Source of the DNA: Neoceratodus forsteri
Lineage: Eukaryota; Chordata; Ceratodontiformes; Ceratodontidae
Assembly: GCA_016271365.2 (NCBI GenBank)
Contig: CM028129.1
Span: 846,194,001 to 846,258,000 of the forward strand
Direction: 5' to 3'
Length of the DNA: 64,000 nt
Shown here: positions 1-10,171 of the stretch, one piece after another
Numbering within the stretch: position 1 is the first letter of the stretch
Layout of the letters: the number at the start of each line of letters is the position of its first letter
Notes under the pieces: generated by a model
Told to the model about the DNA's origin: nothing
Databases searched by the model: none
Seen by the model: only the letters and a program-made list of their open reading frames with translations
Made by a program: the position numbers and the translations under genes

Positions 1-516
1 ACTTTGTATGCAAAAACATTTTGGTTTACTTTCTGTTTACCGTAGTACAGTAGATTGTATTAGACTAATTTTGTGTAGTTCTAAGCTGACATCTGCAGTT
101 ACTACAAATCCCAGAATCCCCTGCAGCTGACGTCAGAGCAGTATAGGCAGCAGTGGAAGATTCAACAGCCTGCAGTGCATGTTAGCATTTATATAAGCTC
201 TGATCTTTTGTTTGCTGGTCACACTGTCCTACCTTGGCTAAGTACAGTCACAGAGGTCTGTACATAGCCCTTGGAGAAAAATAGACCCGGAAAACATCTG
301 ATCAGAGATTATAAAAGCTCTAACAGGCACTACAGGATGTTGAATCTCCCACTGCTGCCTACTGCTCGCTCTAATGTCAGTTGCAGGGGATTCTGGGATT
401 TGTAGTGATAGAAGATGTAAGCCTAGAACTAAGCAACATTTTTCTGATACAATCTACTATACCACAGTAAAAAGTAAATAAACCAAAATGTTTCTGTACA
501 CATAGTGCACTTTGGA
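1..516. mobile_element. Foldback (long inverted repeat) MITE, left end cut by the window
   Basis: Bases 1-203 and 302-516 are imperfect reverse complements, leaving a spacer of about 98 bases. For example the stretch near 104-130 containing CTACAAATCCCAGAATCC reappears reversed near 380-405, and CATTTTGGTTTA near 18 returns reversed near 480. No open frame of note lies inside, so this is a non-autonomous foldback DNA element. The superfamily is unknown because the left terminus and its target duplication lie outside the window. The right end abuts reverse CR1 sequence at about 517. Confidence 0.75.
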
Positions 517-1525
517 AACAGCCCAACACTTGAGAGTATGGCTCTTGGTGCTGACCGTTCTCCTTTAAGATAACTTCCAGGTCCCTTTCCTCAGATGTTG
601 TGGCCAAACCCCATCCAGTATGCTTTGCAAGGGTTCTTTTTACCTATGAGCATCATTTTACAGTTTTTAACGTTAGTTCCCAAATACCATATCTTGGATC
701 ATATTACTAGCCTGTCCAGGTCTCTCATTAGCTTCCTTACCCCCTCCTTGCTATCTGTGTTGCTGCATAGTTTTGTCTTGCCTGCAAAGAGACACATTCT
801 GACCTGAACACCATCCCTGAAATATTACTGAACATATTACACTGGACCAGTTACAGGACTGACCCCACTTGTGACACCCTTGTCCCTGGAGTTTACCATG
901 TTTACTACCACCCTCTGTTTTCTCCCCCAACTAGTTCCCTACCCATCAGACCACATTTCTTCCCACTTCAAAGTTTTCCAGGTTCTTTAGCAGTCTGCTC
1001 TGTAGCACTGAGTCAAAGGCTTGCTTAAACCGAAGTAGAGTAAATCTACTTTTTGCCCTTTCAATTGCCCTTGTGACCCAGTAAAAAACTACTACTAGGT
1101 CGGTCTGACATGATCGCCCCTCCACAAATCTGTGCTGTTTCTTGTTGTGTAGCCCATTTACCTCTAAGTAGTCTACTAGAATTTCCTTGCTCAGGGTCTC
1201 CATCAGCCTACCTACAACAAAGGTATGACAGACCAGTCTGTTTATTCCAAGGACTTCACTGTCTTCCCCCCTCGCATGACATGGAACCAAATCCACTGGC
1301 CTCCAGTTCCTCAGCATAACAGTCTTCAATGAGCTTCTGAACAATTCAGTCGGAGGCTCATCCGGCTCTGATCCCAGCTCACTAAGCCCTCTCTGGTTAA
1401 AGCCATCTGGCCCTGGTACCTTATCTATTTTTGTAGGCTGCAGCCACTTCCTCACCCTGTCGACTGTGACCATGACCATCAAGCACCCCATTTCCTGCAC
1501 ATCCTTTTCTGCGCGTAAGTATTTT
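517..1525 (-). pseudogene. CR1 LINE fragment, reverse transcriptase to C-terminal region
   Basis: The reverse strand encodes a degraded CR1-type reverse transcriptase. From about 1500 downward one reads a KVPGPDGFNQRGL-like motif, then GRLMETLSKEILVDYLEVNG, then GRSCQTDLVVVFYWVTRAIE and a KQAFDSV core, all characteristic of the CR1 thumb and palm. The later part (about 600-560) contains an EERDLEVIL motif matching the ERDLGV segment downstream of the catalytic site. The YVDD box is not preserved in a readable frame and several stops occur between 780 and 940. The 5' and 3' ends are missing; the 3' side stops at the foldback repeat. Confidence 0.8.
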
Positions 1526-1564
1526 CAGGTAACATAGGGAATATAAAAGCGAGGAATTCTAGGA

Positions 1565-2450
1565 GTGATGCAGTGCAGTGGCTGTGGGGTGGCAGTTTTC
1601 AGAGAGGCCTTCTTAAGATTGCATTGCTGCCCCATGTGTGTGCACCTCTCTGAGTTGAGGGAGGAGGTCACTAGACTCCAGGCCAAGATCGCTGGGATTC
1701 AGGGGACCTCTTCTCCAACCCAGGGGCTATCAAGTCTGATACTGTTACCCCAGAGGATGCCAGGGAGGAGGAACAGCTGGACTACGGTGAGCTCAGGAAG
1801 GGTGAGAGTGGTGGGTCAGAGGCACATTCCTCAAACAGCACCACTACAAAATTCCTACACTGTTTTAGTGAGGCAGGACTGCCAGAAGGAGGCTCCCATG
1901 GTAGTGGCTGGGGAAGATGTGGGGATTCTCTGGAGTGGACGCCCCCAAGGATGGAGGAAGAAGAGAACCTCAGAGGAGGAGGGAGCAACTTCTGGTGTGA
2001 GGTTCAATTGGGAGGGGGATATATTTGCAAATAGGAAAGAAGGGAGAGAGAGAAGGTATGTTCTTACACAGCACCATGGCACAGAAGGATGGGAAGTGGA
2101 TCCAGAGGATCACTAGGGAAGCAAAACAAGAGGCAGAGCTGAATGTTATTGTCCAACTGTGGACTAATGGCCTGGCTAGGGATGGGGCTGGGAGAGTGCA
2201 GGGGGATTTTAAGGAGCTGGGGAGGGGTCTTAGGTAGCATGCTCAGTGATTTGGCTGAGATGCTGCCTGTCTATGACAGGAGTAAGGAAAAGGATCCCTG
2301 CACCATGACCCTTAACTCATGGTTTAAGGAATGGTGCAGAGTGGAGGGGTTTGGCTACATTGGGGACTGAGGATCCACCTGGAGAGACAATGGCCTTTAC
2401 GGGGGTGATGGCCTGCATCCATCTGGGAGGGGAACAGCAGTCCTAAGTGG
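1565..2450 (+). pseudogene. CR1 ORF1 relic with Cys-rich N-terminus and SGNH-esterase-like C-terminus
   Basis: The first frame starts MQCSGCGVAVF and has a CxxC...HCCPMC pattern followed by a heptad-like stretch, SELREEVTRLQAKI, which is the PHD-like/coiled-coil start known in CR1 ORF1 proteins. Further on, in other frames, NVIVQLWTNGLAR (about 2137) is a mutated version of the esterase GTND block, and DGLHPSGRGTAVL (about 2410) matches the final DGxH block of SGNH hydrolases. At least two frameshifts separate these parts. The protein is thought to bind RNA and possibly lipids during retrotransposition, but the copy here cannot be functional. Confidence 0.7.
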
Positions 2451-4873
2451 ATAGTTTAGATGTTACTCTGATGAACATTTAATCTAGGTGAGGGTGGTGG
2501 TGGAAGACATCAGGGAGGCAGTAACTGCCCCACACATAGGCTGAAACAAAAAGTAGAGAGCACCCAAAGGGAATGAAATCCCACAGGGTGGAAATTAATA
2601 AGGAAAGCAGGATGGCAGAAATGAAGGAGGATGGGAGCAGAAGCACTAAAAAGATAGTGGTAAGGAAAGAGGGCAAAAAGGAAAGAAAAGTGGTAACAAG
2701 CAGAGTGGTGACAACATCTGGAAGCCCATGTGTGCAAATGATAGAAGTCTGGGAAATAAAATTCCAGACCTAGAGGCCATAATGGCAGAAGCTGACCTTG
2801 ATAGTGTGACCATTACCGAGTCATGGTGCACTAAAAACAATGACTGGTACATGTCCATACCGGGCTGTACTCTGTTCAGAAGGGACAGGGTGAAAAGGAA
2901 AGGAGTGGGTGTAGTACTTTATGTGAGGGAAGGCATAAACTCAGTGGAAATACTGGGAATACAGGCAGGACTCTAAAGACAGGGAATGGATCTTCTATTC
3001 GCACTGGTGCGATCTACAAACCTCCAGCATGGGGGAGGAGTTAGATAAAGTACTAGTGGAAGCTACTGGTAAGATGTCAGAAAAGGGGGAGGTACTGCTG
3101 GTAGGTGACTTCAATCTGGCAGATGTAATACGGAATCTCCCAGCTGTGGCTTCAGCTAGAAGCAGGGACATTCTGGACTCCCTGCAAGGGGCATTCCTCA
3201 AGCATCTAGTCTGTGAACCCACTTGTGATAGGGCAACACTAGATGTGGTACTCACTAACAGGGACAGTGTTGCAGTCATCAAGGTAGGCCACCTGGGGAA
3301 CAGCAGTCACTGTACTGTGTGGTTCAATATAAGGACACCTGCTGAACTGAACCACACAAGAACAAGGGACCAGAACTTCAGGAGCAAAGATTTTAAAAAA
3401 ATGGGTAAATGCCTCAGGATGACCTGGCGGGGTGGGGTGGGGGTTGGGGGGTGAAGGAACACTGGGTGAAGCTAAAAAGGGCCATACAGATGGCAACAAA
3501 TCTCTGCGTCTAGCAAGTGAGCAAAAGCAAGATGAAAAAGACTCCACTATGGTTCTTGAAGGAGGTGGTGGAAAAGGTAAAGGCAAAAAGGGTAGTATTC
3601 AGAAGGCATATGAAGATGCAGAGGGATGAGGATAGGGAATAGGGAAGTGTATTAGGGGAAACAGAGGGAAGCAGGAAGAGCAGTAAGGAATGCAAAGGCA
3701 TAAACTAAAGAGAGAATAGCCCAGGTTGTGATGAAGAGGTATAAGACAATTTTTTAGGTATGTAAGTGAAAGGAGGAAAATGAGGTGTGGGATCGTAAGC
3801 TTAGAAAGGAAAGGGGGCACTGTGCAGAGAGGGACCATGAAAATTCAGATATCCTAGACAAATGTTTTTTTGTTCAGTGTTCACAGATGAATGAGAAGGG
3901 AAGGGGCCACAAAAAAGTAACAGGAGGACTGGAGGGAGGGAGGTGGATACTAGTTATTTTCAGAGGACAGTGTCATGAAGGTACTACTAATCTGAAAGTG
4001 GACAAAGCAATGGGCCAGATGGGGTGCATCCAAGAGTATTGAGGAGCTCAAGATGGTACTAGCTGCAACTTTGATAGTCTTATTTACCAGCTGCTTGAAA
4101 ACAGGAGTGGTTCCAGAGGACTGGGGAAGGGCAGATGTAGTCCCACTTCACAAAAATAGTAGCAGGGAAGAGGGCAACAATTATAGACCAGTCAGCCTGA
4201 CTTCAGTGGTGGGAAAGTTAATGGAGTCAGTGCTGAAGAAAAAGATTGTGGAATATCTTGAATCCAATGGGTTACAAGACCTGAGGAGGAATGGATTTAC
4301 AGGGGGTCATGTCAAATGAATCTTATACATTTCTTTGACTGGGTGACCAAGTAATTAGATCAGTGTGGAGCAGTAGATGTGGCCTGCCTAGGTTTCAGTA
4401 AGGCTTTTGACACCATTCCACAAAGGAGGGTAGTAAGCAAGCTGGGTAGGTTAGGAGTGGGTCCAAAGGTGGTAAACTGAGTAAGAAATTGGTTAGGGGA
4501 TAGGTGACAAAGAGTGGTGGTAAAAGGAGTTCACTCAGAAGAAGGGAGGGTGTCCATTGGGGTGCCTCGGGGATCAGTGCTGGGACTGGTCCTCTTTAAT
4601 GACTTTATAAGTAACATTGCAGAGGAGCTGGAAGGGAAGGTCTGCCTCTTTGTGGATGACACCAAAATCTGTAATAGGGTGGATACTCTGGGGGGTGGAA
4701 AGGATGAGCAGAGACCCGAGAAAACTTGAGGAGTGGTCAAGGGTACGGCAGCTGGGTTTTAACATGAAAAAGAGCAAAGCAATGCACTCGGGGCACAGAA
4801 ACCCAGGGGCAGAGTACAAAATGGGAGGAGTGGTACTGTCAACCACTGAGCAGGAAAGAGACCTGAGGGTGCT

Positions 4874-5216
4874 CATATTATATATTAATATGTTCCACAC
4901 AGCCACTTATTGCAGTATAAGAGTGGCTTCAGGCACGTTCTGCCAGAGAGAAAACAGTGAAGCAAAGTTGAGCTGTTCTGACCTGAGCAGAACGCAAGTG
5001 AACCCACGCTTTTACTGCAACGAGTGGTGACATGGGACATATTAATATATTATAGATCGACGGATCAATGTTGCTATTTTTTTGTTTTTAAACTGTCCCA
5101 GAATGTGCCCGTCTACAGGACATCTGAGCATGAAACACTCTTCACAGAATAAGAGTGTCTCATGCGCAGGGGAAAGGAGAACTCCGATTGGTCAGGGGCG
5201 CTCCCTCAATCTATAA
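4874..5216. mobile_element. Foldback insertion(s) within CR1
   Basis: CR1 coding sequence stops after RDLRVL (4872) and resumes at 5218 in the segment that normally follows, so about 343 bases are inserted. The left part is a foldback: ATTATATATTAATATG at 4876 is matched in reverse by CATATTAATATATTAT at 5038, and the sequence just inside these ends also pairs (CCACTTATTGCAGTA against TACTGCAACGAGTGG). The remaining 5056-5216 holds a second, 15-bp hairpin, GCATGAAACACTCTT paired with AAGAGTGTCTCATGC. It may be one element or two adjacent ones. No coding capacity is seen. Confidence 0.6.
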
Positions 5217-5334
5217 TGGATAACCTAAATGTGGCCAGGCAGTGTAACAAGGCAGTTGGAAGGGCTAGTGGGATAATGGGGTGCAAAGGAAGGGGTACCC
5301 CAGCAGAAAGAGGGAGGTAGTATTGCCTCTGTAT

Positions 5335-5525
5335 AGGGAAGGAGAAATTGTTTAACCAGAAAAGTCACACAAAGCCAAAGCTTTTTTCCAGGTGTGGCCT
5401 GGGAGCACAAGGAAGTTAAGTGACTTGCTCAGAGTCACATGGTATGCAAGTGGGGGCTGTGGGATTCAAACCCAGATCTCCAAGTTTGCAGCTCGGTGCC
5501 CTAAACCACTGCTCCATACTGCCTC
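5335..5525 (-). mobile_element. tRNA-derived SINE with MIR/CORE-like body
   Basis: Read on the reverse strand it begins GGAGGCAGTATGGAGCAGTGG (A box complement at 5506-5516). It continues through a B box, GGTTTGAATCC (complement at 5462-5472), then GTGACTCTGAGCAAGTCACT and TAACTTCCTTGTGCTCCCAG. That last block resembles the conserved body found after the tRNA head in MIR/CORE-type SINEs. It splits the CR1 C-terminal region. A second, forward copy lies at about 31503-31695. Confidence 0.85.
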
Positions 5526-6218
5526 CTCAACAGATCACTAGTAAGACCCCACTTAGAGAACTGTGCCCAGTTCTGGGGACCACATCTCTGGAAGGACATG
5601 GACAGAGTGGAGGCATTCCAGAGGAGGGCAACTAAAATTGTGCAGGGTCTGCATCAGAAGTCCTACAGGAGAATATGTACAAACTGGGAGAGAGAAGAGA
5701 GAGAAGGGATATGATAGAGATCTTTAAATACTTCACAGTAGTAAATAAGACACAGGAGGGAAGTATTTTTCAGAAAAAAGGTGCTTAAGGACAATGGGGC
5801 ATGATAAGAGGCTGGAGGGAAGTAGATTCAGGAGAGATGTGAGGAAGTACTTCTTCACAGAAAGAGTGGTGGATTCCTGGAACAGTCTTCCAGCACAGGT
5901 GGTGGTGGTGAAAACAGTGGTGGGGTGTAAGAATACATGGGATAGGCATAAGAGAACCTTAGGGACAGGGAAGGGGTTATGGGTGAATGGGCGACGATCA
6001 AGTAGAATCTGCAGTGATACTTCAGGCAGGGAAAAAGAGGCAGACTAAGCGGACCAAGCAATCTTTATTTGTTGGCAAATTCTATGTTTCTGTGTTTCTG
6101 TCTGTAACCCCCCTACAAATGGGGGTTCACGAAAAGTCTTCCTTGAGCTTGTCTAAATGCTCACTGCCAGGCTGCTGTCCTGCGTTTTTGCCGTTTAAAT
6201 GTGATTGCCAGAGAGTGC

Positions 6219-6226
6219 CTATATAG
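6219..6226 (+). promoter_or_regulatory. Putative TATA box of the 5' LTR
   Basis: CTATATAG, about 117 bases into the LTR. The same string is kept at 19358 in the 3' LTR, which is what a promoter element would show. Transcription start is not determinable from sequence. Confidence 0.4.
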
Positions 6227-6933
6227 CCTCTGTGTACTGTCTCTTTAAGAGCTGCCTGGGTTGCAGTCATAATTAATCTAAAAGGGAGCTCTGTTAGAAG
6301 ATGTGTTTGTTTGCTGATCATTTGTTAGAGTAGTAATAATATTGCAGTTTGTTCTACTTTGTTCTGTTTGTTTCCATCATCTTGGTCCTGGACTGTTGAA
6401 ATGGGACAATCAGTACATTTGGGACTCTAACATGGAGCCTGCCTTCAGGGGCTTGGTGGGGCCAAAACTCGTATGAATTGTAGTTTTGGGCTTTTGGCAC
6501 CTAAAATAACCTGGAGTGGGAGCCCTTGTTATGACTGACAGACAGATCAGCTAACTGAACTTTTTGGATTCTGGGGAAAGTCCCAGACTGCATGCTGTTT
6601 GAGTCAGATCTAGGTTGGGAAGTGAAGAAGAAACAGCTCAAGGTAGTTCGAGCAGCAATCCATAGTGGATTCATGTGAGAGAACTGTGGAAAGGGCTGAG
6701 TTTTGGCCTGCATGCCTGCCTGCTGTCCCTGAGAGGGAACTTGTGCCTTTTTCAGACTGAATCGGAACTTGGCGAGCGAAGTGAGCCACTGAATTGTGAC
6801 CAGGCTCCTACCTGAAGAAGACTGAAGATTTGCTGAATGCGATCAGCCTGTCTGGACTTCCAGCCAACTCTGAACTCCCGGATTGTGCAGAGACTCTGTA
6901 ATTGCAACTGGAGAGCCTTTTGCCTGGTACAGT

Positions 6934-7135
6934 GGAATTTCCTTACATGTGAATGTGTTGTGTGCTGCTAGTGGGTTGCAATTTGATTCCCCACTGTGCT
7001 TTGAATTATATTCTGCTTGCTGGTAGCTGCATTAGAATTTCCTTATGTGTAAATGTGCTGTGTGCTGCTAGTGGGTCACGAATTGGTTCTCCACTGTGGT
7101 TTGAACTGTATTCTGCTTGCTGGAAGCCACATCCA
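6934..7135 (+). repeat. 101-bp tandem duplication inside the LTR
   Basis: A unit beginning GAATTTCCTTACATGTGAAT at 6934 is repeated from 7035, including the shared block TGTGTGCTGCTAGTGGGT. The 3' LTR carries the same duplication (20097 and 20198) with the same spacing, so it existed before this copy inserted. It could be an enhancer-type repeat, as in many LTRs. Confidence 0.8.
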
Positions 7136-7695
7136 GCCCCACGGACTGAATCCAAAATCATCTCCATTGGGCCTGGGCCTTGCCACACTGGCCCAGCCCG
7201 ACTACCCGCTGCACAGAGAAAGCCATCGACAAGAGACCTGCCTGGGGATCAGCCCCCTGCTCAACACCTGAACAGGAACGATGACTCGATGATTCATGTG
7301 GGCCCCGCTTCTCCGGGCACTCCAGCTCAACGACCTGCAGTCTCGATTTCGTCCTGCCTGTGTCAAGTATTGGGTATCATGAGTAAACATCAGGGTAGCT
7401 CCCTGCAACAAGAGCTAAATCTAAAGTGTTGTCATCTGATTGTCTTGTTGCTTTTTTCTTTCACGAACTGAGCCCTCCGGCTCTGGATTACAAGTAGTGT
7501 GTGTTGTGCATGTTGCTTTCTTCCATCACAGGGCCCCAACCAGCTGCAACGTTCCTGGCTAGCCCACCATTTTCCTACCTGGGTACCCAGAGTGTGTGAC
7601 TGCGTGGGGACTTAAGGCGCATGCAGAACTGTTTGATTAATATAGCCTTTAAGCTAATCAACCTGATTACGCCCCTTCCTTGTTCAAGTCTCCTG

Positions 7696-7701
7696 AATAA
7701 A
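7696..7701 (+). terminator. LTR polyadenylation signal
   Basis: AATAAA followed within 30 bases by CTGACTTTTTTGCTG. It is conserved in the 3' LTR at 20854. This is the likely 3'-end processing signal of the element's RNA. Confidence 0.6.
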
Positions 7702-8099
7702 TCAGATCTGACTTTTTTGCTGCATTTAACCTGACTGTGGTTCCAGTTTGTGCCAAGAGTACTATGCTGTTGCTATTTATTGTGCATAAGCTTGTTTTAC
7801 AGGGGGTCCCCAGGGTCGAGCCAGAGGAACCAGCCCTGGTGGTAAGTGCAAACAATGTGGGTACTGGTATGGTGTACAAGGGGTACTGTGAAAGTGATTA
7901 TCGTATATTGCTCAGGCCACTAGAAGGGAAAGAGGGGGTTACAGTGTCCCTGAGGGCTGTGCCGAGGTTAGTTTGACCACTACCAGCCCTGACCTCTGGG
8001 TGGAGGCACCCATTTCAGAACTCAGGCCCCTTAACCTGCTACTAGCCATGCAGACAGGGGTAGTAGCCCTTGGGATACTGCCACCTAGGGGTTACATCT

Positions 8100-8119
8100 T
8101 GGAGGCTCACCGCTGGGAT
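8100..8119 (+). promoter_or_regulatory. Putative primer-binding site (tRNA-Pro-like)
   Basis: TGGAGGCTCACCGCTGGGAT starts three bases after the LTR end, the expected place for first-strand priming. It resembles the TGGGGGCTCGTCCGGGAT-type site complementary to the 3' end of tRNA-Pro, with a few substitutions and one extra base. The other LTR element has a closer match at 49429. Confidence 0.6.
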
Positions 8120-8184
8120 TTTGTGCCTCCTAGTGGCCAAAAATTATGAATTATTGTTAAAGATTAATAACTACCGCAGTAGAA

Positions 8185-9284
8185 ATGGCTGTACGCCAGT
8201 TGGTGGAGTGGTGTACTGGGCAGGAGATTGACCCCCAAAATGCTCTGCTTATACTGGATATTCTCCTGGGTACCAGTAAGGACACTGTAGAGGAAGCGCT
8301 CTCCAAAGTTGAATGTTTAAAAAACCCCGTGGTGGTGGGTCGACAGGCTGATTTGATCACCCAAACTTTCATAGCCTTGGTAGAGTGTAGTGACCTCGTG
8401 GACAGCTTTAAAGTGCCACAGACTATTGCCTCAGAAGGGGTCCTAACCACCTGGAGAGCGATAACAAAAGACAGTAAAGACCTGGGAGGATGAGCTCCCA
8501 TTATCTGAGACTTTTGAGGAGAAATTTGCTAAGTTGTTGCTGGAGGAAGGGAAAACCGTAGAGGACTTTAAGAAACTATTCCTACCACCAGGGGGTGTTC
8601 CTTCCCCAACACCCCCTCCCACTCCAGCACCTGTTACTGCCCCACCTTCTGTGCCCATGCCAATGCTGGCCCCTATATCTGTACCCACCATTAGTCACAA
8701 CTCGTATCGCCGGCTGAGGATGTTTTCAGGCACCCTCCCCACACCCCAGGGGGAGGACAATTGGGAGACTTAGATAGACTATGTTGCCCCTTAGATCCGA
8801 GAATGGCTATTGCCCCGAACCAGAGAAGAGGAGAAGGGTGGTTGAAAGCCTCAGAGGCCCCACCCAACTTACTATCCAAGCTACACAGGCTAGTAATCCA
8901 GAAGCAACTGCTCAAGATTTTTGGTATGCATTGGAAAATGTGTATGGGTGTCCCGATTCGGATGAGGACCTGTGGGGTAGGGTCAGAAACACTCAGCAAT
9001 ACCCAGGGGCGCCCTTATCCATGTATATGCTTCGACTCAAAGTGGTGCTACAGGAATGCCTAAAGAAAGGTGGCATGACCCCAGCTAAGTTAGATCAGAA
9101 TAGGTTGGACCAACTTCTCAAGTCAGCCCCATTCTCTGAATTATTGCTGCTCCAACTACGCCTTGCTGCTCGGTTGGATGCGCCTCCTACCTATGACGGA
9201 CTGATGAAGGAAATTCAGAGGATTGAGAGGAGGCAGTCATGTGGGAGGCCCCTCCTGTATCTGCTGTTGCTGCTGCCCAGATGA
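8185..9284 (+). pseudogene. Gypsy gag, PNMA-like capsid
   Basis: The frame opens MAVRQLVEWCTGQEIDPQNA, which matches the start of PNMA-family proteins (a WC-G-D--ALL pattern). After a proline-rich linker (8590-8700) come RLRMFSGTLPTPQGED, a KRRRVVESLRG motif (8832) and LSMYMLRLKVVLQECLKKGG (9019), the order seen in the PNMA/Ty3 capsid fold. Gag forms the particle that packages element RNA. This copy is dead: there is a frameshift near 8483, a stop near 8770 where tryptophan is expected, and another frameshift just after. Similarity to PNMA is from family knowledge, judged by eye. Confidence 0.75.
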
Positions 9285-9397
9285 CCGAGGATGCACATGT
9301 GAGTGATGCTCAGGGGCGAAATACAGTGCCAGTTGAACATTGGGAGGCTAGCAAGGACACTCTGCCCTGGGGTGAGATACTGTGAGAGGTCCAAGAA

Positions 9398-10066
9398 ATG
9401 AGGGCTACCGTTTCCTTACAAGCCCATTCCAGAGATATAATGGGCCCAAACCCCTCTCAGAGTGTGTCCACTATGGGGGTGGGGGTGCACTCCCAGGCAA
9501 CCCCTGTTAACAGCAGCTCAAAGATTGATGAATTGACTATGGAAGTGAAGAAATTACTGAGGCATCTCCCCATGCTCACCACACACCAGACAGAGGTCGA
9601 ATCACGATTTTCTGTTGGTAGTACCCCCACCTCAGCCCCCAATGTGATGCCTCGGCCACGCCAGACTCTAGAAAGCATACTCTGTCATAATTGTGGGAAG
9701 GAGGGGCATATGAAGAAAGAATGTCAGTCCCCAAAAGACTTAGATAAGGTTGTATACAGACTTCAAGGGGAGCTCCGGAAAGCGAAACCATGGCTGAGGG
9801 GTGCTGGAAATGACCACAGTGAAGGCTCAGGAAATCCCAACTCCAACTTCTTTGTGGCTAAGTCGTCTGTACTGGCCCCTGCTACTGTTCCTCCAGACTG
9901 GTCCAAGATAGTGGGCCCTTCAGTGGAGACTAATGTGGTTGTGAATGGTATTCCTACTTGGGCTGTGCTTGACAGTGGTTCGCAAGTGACCATTGTGTTT
10001 CAGGACTGGTATGACAAACACTTATCTGATGTGCCCTTACAATCCCTGGAAGGCCTACATGTATGA
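9398..10066 (+). pseudogene. Gag nucleocapsid zinc knuckle and aspartic protease start
   Basis: A 222-codon open frame. Residues about 96-109 are CHNCGKEGHMKKEC, a perfect CCHC zinc knuckle (9683-9724) that binds RNA. Around 9964 the frame reads AVLDSGSQVTIVF, the DSG active site of a retropepsin-type protease. The frame then ends at 10066, before the rest of the protease; later protease and linker sequence continues in frames at 10172-10570 and 10423-10713. The start codon is only the first ATG of the open stretch; translation was probably continuous with gag or by frameshift. Confidence 0.85.
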
Positions 10067-10171
10067 GGGCTGAGCAACAAGTCTTATCCATATCTAGGAT
10101 ATGCCCACCTCTGGTGATCTTTTCCTGCAACTGTCACTGGGGTAGAGGAGCAAGGAGAGACACTGGCCCTA

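Larger units (their letters stand above)
2690..5990 (+). pseudogene. CR1 ORF2 relic: AP endonuclease and reverse transcriptase
   Basis: Endonuclease motifs appear in order: RSLGNKIPDLEA (2743), TITESWCTKNNDW (2808), VLLVGDFNLADV (3093), LDVVLTNRDSV (3240) and SSHCTVWF (3300). The reverse transcriptase follows with VVPEDWGRADVVPLHKN (4109), NNYRPVSLTSVVGKLMES (4170), GVPRGSVLGLVLFNDFI (4560) and an active-site box FVDDTKICNR (4650), an F/VDD variant where the family usually has VDD after L, F or Y. ERDLRVL (4857) marks the C-terminal region, which resumes after the insertions with FTERVVDSWNSLPA (5855). Frames change repeatedly between motifs and there are many stops, for example near 3454 and 4730. 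Confidence 0.85.
1530..6102 (+). mobile_element. CR1 LINE, nearly full length, decayed, with nested insertions
   Basis: Forward CR1 with ORF1 (about 1565-2450), endonuclease (about 2700-3420), reverse transcriptase (about 4000-4870) and C-terminal region with 3' UTR (5218-6102). The 3' end reads into TCTATGTTTCTGTGTTTCTG, the short repeated octamer-like tail typical of CR1. Two younger insertions interrupt it: a foldback element at 4874-5216 and a reverse tRNA-derived SINE at about 5335-5525. The gypsy LTR begins exactly at its 3' terminus. A TATAAAAG string at 1544 lies just before ORF1 and may be incidental. Confidence 0.88.
6103..8096 (+). repeat. 5' LTR of the gypsy element
   Basis: It has terminal inverted TGTAACCCC...GGGGTTACA ends and pairs with the 3' LTR. 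Inside lie a TATA-like CTATATAG (6219), a 101-bp internal tandem duplication (6934-7135) and an AATAAA signal (7696) followed by a T-rich run. Open frames inside it, such as 6953-7471, are not maintained in the partner LTR and are not regarded as coding. Confidence 0.92.

Noticed and set aside
1544..1551. TATAAAAG before CR1 ORF1 as a promoter
   Set aside because: CR1 is expected to use an internal 5' UTR promoter, and no second copy here retains the string; mentioned only in passing.
6953..7471. 172-codon open frame inside the 5' LTR
   Set aside because: The 3' LTR breaks the same frame (20115-20390 and 20387-20629), so it is not maintained.
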